The notes beneath the pieces are model-generated. The model was not told where the DNA came from and searched no databases. It saw only the letters and a program-made list of their open reading frames with translations. From the NCBI GenBank assembly GCA_001599595.1, contig BCHH01000001.1, positions 1,893,837-1,957,836 of the forward strand: a stretch of 64,000 nucleotides of DNA. Reading direction: 5' to 3'. Position numbers and translations under genes: made by a program. Shown in pieces: positions 35,984 through 46,386 of this stretch. The DNA is from Beverwykella pulmonaria. Its lineage: Eukaryota > Ascomycota > Dothideomycetes > Pleosporales > Melanommataceae. Numbering within the stretch: position 1 is the first letter of the stretch; every line of letters begins with the position of its first letter.

Positions 35984-36185
35984 TTTGTATCTTAGATATG
36001 TGCAGTGTCGGTATGGATTGGAGTGTGTCTCATCAATATCAAGCGCCCGACCTTGTTATATATACTGTAATTGGTCTTGGTCAATTCCTTTGTTCATCCA
36101 GCTTGCAGTAAAAAACCGTAGCAAGATGCGCCCACTATCGAGCGATCACAGACATTGGAATGTCGTCTGATCGGGGACACAAAAC

Positions 36186-36195
36186 TCGGGATCGG
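36186..36195 (+). promoter_or_regulatory. Variant TCGG direct repeat (2-bp spacer)
   Basis: TCGGGATCGG lies in the promoter shared by the questin-oxidase-like and EthD genes, with more single TCGG words on either side. The neighbouring 36225-36239 is a short palindrome, ATCCCG-CAT-CGGGAT. Confidence 0.35.
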
Positions 36196-36363
36196 GGGGC
36201 GCACATCGGAGCACGGCATTTACATCCCGCATCGGGATGTGAAGTAAGACGCCGCAGCGTAACGCCACATCGGATAAAACCTCGGGCGTCTTTTGGTATC
36301 ATTTCCGTGTTCAAAGGTCTGTGGAGACAATTTCTGATACAGAGAAACATCACACTTAGCAAA

Positions 36364-36930
36364 ATGGCCAACACGACTACCACTGAGCCTGCGCTGCCGC
36401 CGAGCAAGTACCTCTGTCTGACGATCCTGGGCTACCGAAAGCCCGGCATGAGTGAGGAAGCATACCGTCGGTACATGACGCAAGTCTCGGCGCCCATGAC
36501 CAAGGACCTCATGGTCAAGTATGGCGTCAAGCGATGGACCGTGGTATGCAACTCCAACTGTCTGTAAGAGTAAAGTGGTGACTGATATCTCGTCTAGATC
36601 CACAATCCATCGCAGACGCGCAGTCTCATGAGCCAAATTTTTGACCGCCAAATGGCAAACGTCGCAGACTTTGACTGTTTTAGTCAGGTTGTTTTTGAGA
36701 GTATCGAGCACTATAAGATGATGAAGGAGGATCCGTATTATAAGGAGCATTTGTTTGGCGATCATGAGAACTTTGCGGATACGCGGAGAAGCCAGTGTGT
36801 TTTTTTTTCCCGTCATTTGCTTGGTGAATATGGGTTGCTAACACGATCTAGGATGACGGTCGGATGGATTGAGGAGTGGATAAACAATGGGGAAGTGCGC
36901 AACGGATTGGAGTTTGAATCGAAGGGATGA
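36364..36930 (+). CDS. EthD-domain decarboxylase-like protein (MdpH1/AgnL1/EncC type)
   Basis: Three exons (36364-36543, 36598-36794, 36852-36930) give 151 residues. The EthD-like core reads [19 protein letters not shown] and later FVDLDCF-like [15 protein letters not shown]. In emodin-type pathways this protein converts atrochrysone carboxylic acid to the decarboxylated anthrone precursor. In A. nidulans it neighbours the anthrone oxygenase as mdpH1/mdpH2; here the two genes are about 6 kb apart, separated by the P450, a SnoaL-like and the FAD monooxygenase genes. Confidence 0.85.
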
Positions 36931-37335
36931 GCGAGAGGGAGAATTGGCGCATAGGGTGAGAATTTAGATCATATCTCAAGTGGGAAGTGTGTGAGTTTAC
37001 GACAGCTCTATTGGAAAAGTGGGAGGATTGATTGCGCATTCAGAGGTCGGGAAAGTCGCATTCCCACTACTTAGAAAGTTACTTTGCACCGTTGATAACA
37101 TTTGAATCCTAACTAGAGAAGATTCTATTCCCATTGAATCTACTCAGTGGAAGGGAGACATCATATCCACTATGACTCATACCACGCAATGGAAAACGCA
37201 TTCACTTTAATTCTCGTAGTGAATCCTAGTCTGATACGTGTCTGCTGCCAATCTCCCACGGGGATTTATGTAGCTATGCTGATTTTGTAAAGGAAGAGGA
37301 GATTTCTGCATCATACATCCCATCTTTCCACCATC
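36931..37335. other. Convergent 3' intergenic region
   Basis: This lies between the EthD gene and the P450 gene. No gene is seen. Confidence 0.5.
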
Positions 37336-38996
37336 TCATGCCTTCTCCCGGGGAATATGCTTCAGATAAATACCCGTGGCCAACTTATTACCATGTTTAT
37401 CAAAGTTCGTCTCCCGGTCGATAGGAGGAACAGGCACGCCATTTTCATCGCAAGGGACCCACTTGAACATTGCTAGGGCGTACGCAATGACAACGTAATG
37501 TTGAAGCTTGGCCCAACGCTGGCCCACGCAACGGTGACGGCCGTTGCCCCAACCGAGGACTTTTCAAAGTACAGTCAGTCATTATAATTTCATACACACA
37601 GCGGAGCATGGGTACTCACAAGCATAGGTCTCCTTCTTGTACTCATCTCGGCCCTCACTGTAGCGATAAGGATCGATCCTCCCGGGGTTAGGATACAGCT
37701 TTTCGTTGAAGTGTGTATCGCCAGTATTGTAGGCCACGTAGCTGCCGGGGGGTATGACCTCGCGGGTGCCAGGAATTGCGATCGGCTTGTTCGATTCGTT
37801 AACGCGGATCATGGGGAAGGCAACGTGCATGCGGATTGCATCTCTGAAGCAGAGCTCGAGGAAGGTAAAGGACGATTCCCAGGCTTCGAGAGAAAGCGAA
37901 TCGAGCTGATCTACCAGAGACGCGTTTTTGTTTGTAGAGTGTGCGGCGGCGGCGGCCTTGACCTCGGCGTAGATCTTCTCCTGCCAGTCGGCATGGTTGG
38001 CCATTGTTGTCAACAGGATGCCAGCCAATTTCCCTGCATTCGCAACGGAGATGAAGAGAATACTAATGAAGAAAGTGACGATGTAGTCCTGGCTGTCTCC
38101 CTCGTCGATGAGGATTTGCAACGTGTCATCCACGCGGGGGGCACCCTCCTTCATTCGGCTGGCGACAATGGGTGTGACAAGATTGTGCAGGCCTCGACGG
38201 CAGTACCGACGCTTCATGTGTGACCAAGAAGGGAGCCAGGGCATGCAGACTGTATGTCCACTGCTGACGTGCTGCAGCATCGATGTCCACCCCAGGTATG
38301 TGTCCATCAGCGCAGGCGTATCCGAGATCTGGTCGGTGCACAAGATTCGGCAGCTCTGCTTCAACACAAGGCGATAGCACGAATCGATCGGATTCGCAAA
38401 GCCCTTGGGGTTCCTGAAAAGCGCCTCAAAGGTGGAACGGGCGTCATTCGTCACCTTGGGAAGATTTTTCATCAAATGCTCCGTCCCCACGAAGTCGAGC
38501 ACGCGGCGCTGGAAGTAACTATGGCCCTTTGGCACAGACCTGAAGATGGGATGGATGGGGGGAACGATTTCGGGTCCGACGCCATGCAGGACTGCAGCGG
38601 CGACGCGCTCTAGGTCTCGGTGCTCTAGAAAGCTCTTGCGTGCGGCCTCGCCTGACACGCCAACGACGTGATATTTGCCTAACCAGAAGCTGAAGTTACC
38701 CGTCTTCGACCTCGCCACTGAGTTTTTCCAAAATCCCCTGATTCTTGGTCAGCGATGCCGTGTTTATTGGGTAGAGAAAATTGGAGGCGCCTAGCTCACC
38801 ATCTTCGCGAATAAAAACCCCAAGAACCGATGAATAGGTTGGTATCAGACGTAAATTCAGGTGCCCTTTTATCAATGGAAGGTGTGTACGACAAATAGAG
38901 CAGGAAGGTGAGCAAGGACACTGCAAACCCAGCAAGCCCAAGTGTCACTGGCGGCTGCTGGGAGATGACAGAAAAGACGTTCGAAGCAGACTCCAT
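37336..38996 (-). CDS. Cytochrome P450 with altered I-helix and EXXR motifs (candidate phenol-coupling enzyme)
   Basis: Three exons (38996-38800, 38737-37620, 37559-37336) give 512 residues. An N-terminal membrane anchor (about residues 18-36) is followed by the P450 fold. The haem loop is [11 protein letters not shown] with Cys449. The I-helix reads [10 protein letters not shown] (about 296-305), with no AGxxT acidic/Thr pair. The K-helix reads FRDAIRMH, so the usual EXXR is DAIR (Asp365, Arg368). Dimeric anthraquinone/xanthone pathways use a P450 (ClaM, NsrP and relatives) for biaryl coupling; loss of the proton-relay Thr would fit a coupling rather than a hydroxylating enzyme, but this is inference. 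The last intron falls just before the haem loop. Confidence 0.9.
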
Positions 38997-39178
38997 CTTT
39001 CATAGATCAAACCTAGAACGCACGTTGCATAGCGATAAAGTGGGAGATTTGAATCAGAAGCTTTCTATATTCATGGGTGCGTACTCTACGGTTCTTCTGA
39101 TTTGCTGAGTGTAGGGCCCACGGAGCATTTCCGAGACGTCGGGGCTTCGGGATTGTCCCTGTCAACGCATGCCCGAGA

Positions 39179-39189
39179 TCGGATATCGG
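39179..39189 (+). promoter_or_regulatory. TCGG-N3-TCGG site upstream of the P450 gene
   Basis: TCGGATATCGG lies 183 bp before the P450 ATG. Its centre contains the palindrome CGATATCG shifted by one base, so it can be read on both strands. Confidence 0.6.
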
Positions 39190-39738
39190 ACCAAGAACAT
39201 CAGGAGATCGAACCATTGAAGGCTGCAAAGTCGGATTCTATCTATGCATAGGAGACGTTATGGTAGCAGGACTCATTTTTATTTGTCGATGGGCGTAAGG
39301 TACCTACGCAGGTACCACAGCCAGCGTCACGTGCGTACCTGGATCAGGTTTACATTCACACTCTTGTCTGCTTGTCTGCTTGGCGCCTACATTTAGACTT
39401 TGGATAGGCTTGTAGAGCTACGTTAATACAATACCAGCCTTATCTGATACATCACTCTCTCAACTTCTATCTCTCTCGCCTCCGGAGATCATGTATTATC
39501 GATAGAGAAGGAACATTTATATCACATTGCAGCAGATGCAATACAATGAAACATGGTAATCATTGTCATAAATTCCAAAGAAGAGAGATAAACGCGCATC
39601 GCAACATTATATATTCATTCTATTGAGGTTGAGCCACCAAGACGCCACATCTACATGCAGACGCCATGTGTCGCATTTAACACTCAACATCAACTACCGC
39701 TTCATTGTTCCCAAGCCAAACTTGAATAATCCCTTTCT
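39190..39738. other. Intergenic, no gene seen
   Basis: P450 promoter side followed by the 3' flank of SnoaL-like 3. A short repeat of TTGTCTGC lies near 39364-39380. Nothing else is recognised. Confidence 0.5.
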
Positions 39739-40234
39739 TCAATTCTTGGGCGGCTGACCCCACCCTATATGCTCATAATACTTAGGATCGAATTCCTTCC
39801 TAAAGGCAGTATCATTCATCTCCTCGATCTTATTCACCTTTTCCCCACTCTCATCGAACGATATGAACACGGCCTGCTCGTTGTTGTACGGCCCGAATGG
39901 CGTATCTGCCTTGATGATGGCGTAGATGGCCGCCTTACCTTGAGCTGCGTCATGGACAACGTTATGGACTTTGAGCTACTCATTCTCAGATTAGGATTGA
40001 GCTGTGCTTTAAGGAAGTGCTGATGCACACCTGGAAGTTGGTCAAAGTTGACATGAGAAGTAAGTAGCGAGACTCGAGCTGGGCGCGGGCGCGGGTGGGC
40101 TTGCCGTAGCTGAAAGGTAGCGTGGTGAATGTGAGGTCGTCAGACCAGACGTCCAGGAAATCGGGAGTCCATTTGCTCCAGCCCTTGATGAACTTGTCGA
40201 GGGTTGCAGCTTGGGTTTCGGCGGAGGCTGGCAT
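39739..40234 (-). CDS. SnoaL-like (NTF2-fold) protein 3
   Basis: Two exons (40234-40031 and 39975-39739) give 146 residues. It starts MPASAETQAATLDKFIKGW and resumes after the intron with LKVHNVVHD. Intron position and flanking residues match the other two SnoaL-like genes, so the three are one paralogous family although this copy lies 18 kb away. It is divergent from the FAD monooxygenase gene. Confidence 0.85.
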
Positions 40235-40635
40235 TTTGTGGTAGATCTGTAGCACTAAATTCACAAGGGAAAAAACTTGGCGGTGGTGGCTGGCTTCACT
40301 AAGGAGAATGTTCGGTTCTTATTTTCAACGGCTCGGATCGAGACCGAGAATCGGGGGACAAAAATAAATAGCGGCGGCGGTGACGCAAGACGTTGAAGTG
40401 TTTCCGATGCTGAAGTGCGATATATTCTGTTGTACTCCGATAGTTCAGTGCCACTGCCGATAATATTTCCGTGCATCGGATTCGCAGCAAAAACTACGGA
40501 ATTCCGAACAACACTATTATTACTGGGATTTTCACTTTATCAGTTCGAAGTCCTCACCGCGAAAGACACATTGGAGGATTCATCTTCGCCTACTGTGTTC
40601 TGCAAGCAATCGACTTTTACGTTTACTCGTCACAC

Positions 40636-42229
40636 ATGGGATCAATACCCGAATACTTCGTCAAAGGCGATGCGAATGACTTCCATCCAGACAAGTGGAA
40701 GTCGGCGAGCCCAAATGGGCTTCCGAAGCGCTGTCCAGAAACGCATCTCAATGTGTTGATCGTCGGCGCAGGTCCATCTGGACTCATGACAGCGTTGGAG
40801 AGCTGGAGGAGGGGACACAATGTGGTGGGAATTCTGGAGAGAAGTCCAAGCCCAGTCTATGCTGGTTCGTCCTACAGCTCGATCTCTGCCCCTGATAACT
40901 AATTTGACGTAAATAGGAGACATCATCATTGTTGGGCCTTCCGCTATCGGCGCTTTCCGCCACTGGCCGGATATGTGTAAGGAGCTCGAGCAAGATAGGA
41001 CCGAGAGCACCGTTAACTATCGGTGGCACAACGGAGAGCTCATTCTTGGCCCAACGTCACTTGGATTTAACGACCCGGAGTTCCTGGCCGAACGCGAAGG
41101 GCAGCCATTTGCGGCGCCTCATCAGATCCGTAAGAAGTTTTACCAAATGCTGCTGCGCCAGGTGGCCAGAGTTGGCTTGGAGGTCGAGTATGGACAGCGC
41201 GTAGAACGCTACTTTGAGGATGAGGTGGCCGGTGTTGGCGGCGTAGTCACGCAGGATGGCTCGATCCGCGTTGCGCATATCGTCGTTGCGGCCGACGCCA
41301 ACAAGACTGCATCCGATATCCTCATTGCGGGCCAACCCGTTCCAGCTCGCTCGGCCGGCATGTCCGTCTACCGTACATCACTGCCCACCGAGTTGGCGTT
41401 GAAAGATGAGGACTTCAGGAAGCGGTGGGGCGACTACATCCACGAAGCCTCGCACGAGTTCTGGATAGGGCCCGGCATGCACCTCGGCCTCATGGTGTCA
41501 CCGGAACTCATCGTCTGGGGACTCACGCCACGAGACCACGTGGTACAGAAAGACGGCGTCGAGCCGATTGAGTCGTGGGACCCGGACGTCGACCCCGACG
41601 AAGTGCTCAAAGTGCTCCGCCGCGTTCCTCACTGGGATCCATCCATCGAAGGCCTTATCCGCGCGACTCCCAAGGGCACAATTGTCCACTGGCCGCTACT
41701 TTGGCGGAACCCACGCCGCGAGTGGACATCTAAAGGCGCGCGGGTCGTGCAAGTTGGCGATGCAGCGCACAGTACTATACCGGCGTCCGCCAGCGGGGCC
41801 ACACTAGCCATCGAGGACGCAGTGACGCTTGCAGCATGTTTGCAGCTCGCCTGTTCCGGAGGTGGGCCTGATGGCGGACCCCTTGGAGCTCGTATCTACA
41901 ATCTGCTTCGGTATGAGCGTGTAAGCTGTTCGCAAAAGATGTCCTTCGTGAACGCGGAGATCTTAGGGGCTGCGAATATGGAGGAAGTGAAGAAGGACCC
42001 CGAAAAAGTTCGCGTCCGATTCCCGAAGTGGTTGTTCCAGCACGACCCCGAGGCCTATGTGTATGAGAAATACGGGCAAGCGTTTGCGCATCTAGTCTTG
42101 GGCACCAAGTTCCAGAATACAAACATACCCCCAGGCCACAAATTCGTGCCTTGGACCATTGAGCAGGTTTTTGAGGACGTTCGGAATGGGAAGGGTGTCG
42201 TTGATTTCTTGGATGGAGATTGGTCATAG
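40636..42229 (+). CDS. FAD-dependent aromatic monooxygenase
   Basis: Two exons (40636-40864 and 40917-42229) give 513 residues. The FAD-binding motif GAGPSG is near residue 47 and the second flavin motif GDAAHS is in the C-terminal half, which defines a group A (PHBH-like) hydroxylase. The frame extends upstream to 40471, but MGSIPEYFVKGDANDFHP at 40636 is the more natural start. In neosartorin, cryptosporioptide and ergochrome clusters such a flavoprotein hydroxylates the benzophenone or xanthone so that ring dearomatisation can follow; the same role is likely here. Confidence 0.9.
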
Positions 42230-42474
42230 ACGAATAAACATTCCATATGTCCTAATATGTCATTTCTACAAGTCCATTCTAGATGAACTCGAAAATTGAA
42301 ATACGCTATTTCTCGAATGACCTCTATGCACGTTAGAATATCAACCATGCCCAAAAGGATGACTCAACCAAAGCTTATTGTTCGGAATTTGGACATCCCC
42401 GGTGGTCGTACCATTCCTCCGAATGAGATTGCAAGACTTGCACCTCGCTGCTCAGCGACCGCACCGTAGCTCCG

Positions 42475-42485
42475 TCGGATTACGG
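42475..42485 (+). promoter_or_regulatory. Near-match TCGG repeat upstream of the anthrone oxygenase
   Basis: TCGGATTACGG fits TCGN5CGG but has ACGG for the second half-site. It sits inside the inverted repeat CTCCGT-N6-ACGGAG, 150 bp before the ATG at 42635. Confidence 0.5.
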
Positions 42486-42634
42486 AGCAATATTACCTCG
42501 GTAGCATACGACCCGATAAGACTTGCCGGAGTTTCCTGTATTTAAGTGACCACGAAGTAATAGAACCTGGACTGGACACTGACCTCTCCACGCCTGCATC
42601 ACGTCACGAACCACCAAACCCTACTGCCCCAACC

Positions 42635-43226
42635 ATGGCGAAACCCGGACCCACTCCACCAAGCATACCAGCCATGGCCATAATCACAGGCTCATTCTTG
42701 TCGGGTACGCTCTGCCCTCAATCACGCCACATCTCTCTACCACTAATATCTTTCTACAGGCGCCATGTTATCCATCTCCCTCCTAACGGTCCCTCTCTTC
42801 CTCGACACCAACACCGACCCAAATCCTAATCACATGGTAATCCAATGGGTCCGCCTCTATCACTACGGCCATCTACTCCTCCCTTCGCTATCCGTTGCCA
42901 CATGCCTCACCTACATCTACACAGCGAACAACAAGCGGGCTTCGTCCAAATCTTCATCCTCCAAAAGTTGGATCATTTATGCAGTTGCGGGCGCCGTGAC
43001 TGTATGCATGATTCCATTCACTTTGCTTGTCATGGTGCCAACGAACAACACATTGTTCGGGCTGAACGAGGAAATCAAAGTTACAGCTGGAAAGGCGGTG
43101 GCGACGCTGGAGAATGTGCAGACTCTGGTAAGAGTTTGGGGGAGGATGCATGCTACTCGGTCTTTGTTTCCTTTGTTTGGTGCTGTTATTGGGGCATACG
43201 GCCTTCTGAGCGAACTCGCCGCCTGA
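42635..43226 (+). CDS. Anthrone oxygenase (DUF1772; MdpH2/AgnL2/HypC-like)
   Basis: Two exons (42635-42704 and 42760-43226) give 178 residues. After the splice it reads GAMLSISLLTVPLFLD, the diagnostic start of the DUF1772 anthrone oxygenases, and it has about four hydrophobic membrane segments. These cofactor-free membrane enzymes oxidise an anthrone to the anthraquinone with oxygen. It is the right-most gene with a cluster-type promoter site. Confidence 0.88.
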
Positions 43227-43796
43227 TAACACCATTTTCCGTGGGAAGAGAATGGTACATTGCGAATACAACTGTGATAAAAAATACTAGTGACGGCGAT
43301 CAGTTTTATCAGAGCTCTGTTTGACACTTCCCGGGCCCGAGGTAGCCTTGCTCGCTTGGGGCATCGGATTGAACACAGCGACCTCGCTGCAGAATCGTGA
43401 TAGAGATACTCCTAATACAGAATATATTCGGGGTTCTGGGCGTGTTGTAGGACCTCTTTGACAAGAAGTACTAGCTCAGATGGTGCGATTCTAGACCAGA
43501 AAAATCATTCCAGATCGGCGATAATGTGATTACATAGACTCCCGTGCACTGGGCACTTGGGCGCGCTACGAATACATCAGATGGGATGTCATGTTTCACA
43601 GATCGAGAGAGGCGGGCGAGAAAAGGTAGTGGTGGGTATCAGGAGCTTGATGTGGTTGTCTTTGAGATGTCGAGTAACGCACTCTGTACGGTCTAGAACA
43701 AGACTAGCGTCACCATAATATTCTGCCGCTTCGCAACCCCGGAACCTCCCCTCTACACCTCCACTTCCTCAAACTCTCGACTGCAGCATCACCAGC
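43227..43796. other. Intergenic region at the right cluster border
   Basis: 3' flank of the anthrone oxygenase gene and promoter of the TAN1-like gene. No TCGG-N3-TCGG site and no gene are seen. Confidence 0.5.
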
Positions 43797-45130
43797 ATGG
43801 ATTCAACTACCAAGAAGCGAAAGGCTGACCCCGGAGAGCGATCCGAAGGCGGCGGCAAGAGGGCGAAGGTGAGCCTCTTTTTCCCATGCAGCCGTCGAAT
43901 TCATTCGGAGGCTTTGCCTGGACCCTGATACGCCCTTCTCGCCTTGCAGCTCCACTGAAACCTTGACATACTAAAATACAACTGCAGGGCAAAAAGCAAT
44001 GGAGTATGCCACGAAGAGATTCCGCCGAGGCTCGGGCAATTCAGCCCGGCGACGTCGGGATCTGGGCCACGTGTGCCATGAAGAAGGAAGCTAAATCCGT
44101 GGCCGATCTGCGAGATCTCTTCCAGGAAGTGGGTGTGATGTCGTCATGCATCGAAAAAAGTCCGCCAATTTTTTTGATATGTTACTGACATATTAGCAGT
44201 ATGCATCCAAAATGTACGAATTAAATCAAGCTGGTGGGACAGCTGAAGAAGAAGACTCCGACGAGGATCAAGGGGATATCGAAACCGAAATCAAAAAGGA
44301 ACTTGATGGTATTCGTAAGCCTACCACGACACCTTTGTTCACATCCGTGAAATTGGACACGCAATGCTGTAAGCTCAACAGTCACGGCTCGTCAAAACCA
44401 TGTGCGGCCACGCTGAACCTCCAGTGATCTTCTTCAAAACTCGCCAACCTGTCGAGCCGGTAGCCTTTGTACAAAAGATCTGCCAAGATGCGGCAAATGG
44501 CGTTCAGCAGACGCACTGTCGCTTCGTCAAGAGGCTAACACCAATCACGGCCATCAACAAGGCGACAGAAAGGGGACTTGACGAGGTGGCGCAGCAAGTT
44601 CTTGCGCCGCATTTCCATGGTCTAGACCGCGCGGGGAAGAAGGTGGGTTTATTTTCTTCTCTGAGTAAGGTTGATGTTCAGATCATGCATTTCCACCTGG
44701 CTAGAACACATGTTGCTCGCTAACTGATTTGTCACATGGGCAGTTTGCAATTCGGACATCAATTCGAAACAACAAGGAGTTCTCCAGAGACAAAGTTATC
44801 AAAACTGTGGCGGCTGCTGTGGGGCCTGGCCACAAAGTCGATTTGTCTGGCTACGATTTACTCATCCTCGTGGAGATCTATAAGGTACGAAACCTCACGT
44901 TCGCTTCGCAACATGTCTGGCTTGCCTTTAGGCCCATTTCGGTCCTGATAGATACTAATAGGCAGCAGAATATCTTGGGGATGAGCGTGGTGGGCTCGGA
45001 TTTTGAACAGCTCAAACGCTATAACCTTGCGGAGCTTCATGACGCAGGCGAGGATGTGGACAGAAACCCTGCTGAGACAAATAACAATGTGGGCCGAATG
45101 ACTGCAATATCTACGCAGCTGGCGGGCTGA
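43797..45130 (+). CDS. TAN1/THUMPD1-like tRNA acetylation factor (THUMP domain)
   Basis: A multi-exon gene; the first exon (43797-43868) encodes a Lys/Arg-rich start MDSTTKKRKADPGERSEGGG. Later exons show GIWATCAMKKEAKSVADL, then CLIFFKTRQPVEPVAFVQKIC, then the THUMP core FAIRTSIRNNKEFSRDKVIK, VDLSGYDLLILVEIYK and NILGMSVVGSDFEQLKRYNL. TAN1 binds tRNA and helps Kre33/NAT10 make N4-acetylcytidine in tRNA-Ser and tRNA-Leu. Splicing inside the THUMP domain restores the frame at each junction I checked. This is a housekeeping gene outside the cluster. Confidence 0.85.
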
Positions 45131-46386
45131 ATGGCTGTGATGTCGACACAGCCGGTGGTTGGTTGGTCGCCGGAGAGGTAGGGGAGGTTGCTTCTGGAGG
45201 CTGGAGGAGACAGATTTTCTTAGGTACGAAGCCATCGTCCGCAAAGTTGCCCTGGAACTGAAAAACCCCCAAGCGGGAATTGCGGCGTGCAGGTGTGGTC
45301 GCACATGGGAAGAAAGGTAGGGATTGTACGACGCAGGAGAATACCAAAGAGACAGCTTGACAGGCATAGCGCGCTCGCCACGGATTTCGTCTCCATAAGA
45401 ACGGGACGCTAGCATGCCTTACATGGCGTCAATGGGCATCCTTCTGTAGAGGGCTGGAGGGGTAGGTGACGAGGGGGCGTCGATCGGATGTCCACCCGAT
45501 TGTGGTGGTTTTACCTGGGGTAAAGTCAGGGTGTTGGCCCGGAGCAGGTCCGCTTAGCCTGGTTCCGTCCCCTGTGCTGATCACAACACTTTCACTTTTC
45601 GAACCTAGTGAAGCCGAACGCGCCATATCCCCTTCTCTCAGGTTTCATCGCTATGTGGCATTAGCGAGATCGCCTCAAAAACCATAACGACGGCTCTCTT
45701 CGCCTCATTGTTCCAAAGAGCGAGTGGCCAATCAGCGCGTCCCATAGCCGATACTCCTCTCCAGGCACTTGGCCCGATAGGGATACCATAGACGAACGCT
45801 GACGCCGTCCCTCCAACTCCTTTTGACGCCTCTCGCGACTCCGTCCGAGACCACAGTCGCCTCGCCAGCGCATTCGTTACACCGTAAACTACGGCGCTTC
45901 CTCATGCCCCCGTAGATGCGTGATTGCTTTGTCTTATCCTCGAGGCGAACTCACTTAGCCGAACGCGGCTTGTTATATACGCAGTGGCGGGCTTTGTATG
46001 ATGATGACTCTACTACCAGCAGCCGTAAACGCATTGCAGCATTGCCAACCCTGGCCACCGCCAGACACACCCGAGAAGGTATCCATGCCAATGGCATATT
46101 ACTTGCCATCTCGCTCTCCTCGGTCTTGCTCGGTTGTCTAGCATCGCCCATCATCTCCCTGACCCTCCCCCTTATACTTGTCAAACAGGATCTCTTCCAA
46201 GCTCGCTTTCCGATAAGGAATAAGATTCATACAAGCATAACATCTCAGCCTCCAAAATATAACATATTAGACGGCCCGGCCCCAGCATGCAGCCAGCATA
46301 CTCTAAGACTTGATTAACAGGGTTTTGTCAATCTTGCTAAATTCCCCGCCGCTTTCATATACTTTTCGGCTTCAGTATCCTTCATA
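45131..46386. other. Intergenic, no gene recognised
   Basis: About 1.25 kb with only short frames of no recognisable family on either strand. It presumably holds UTRs and the promoter of the downstream gene. Confidence 0.4.
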
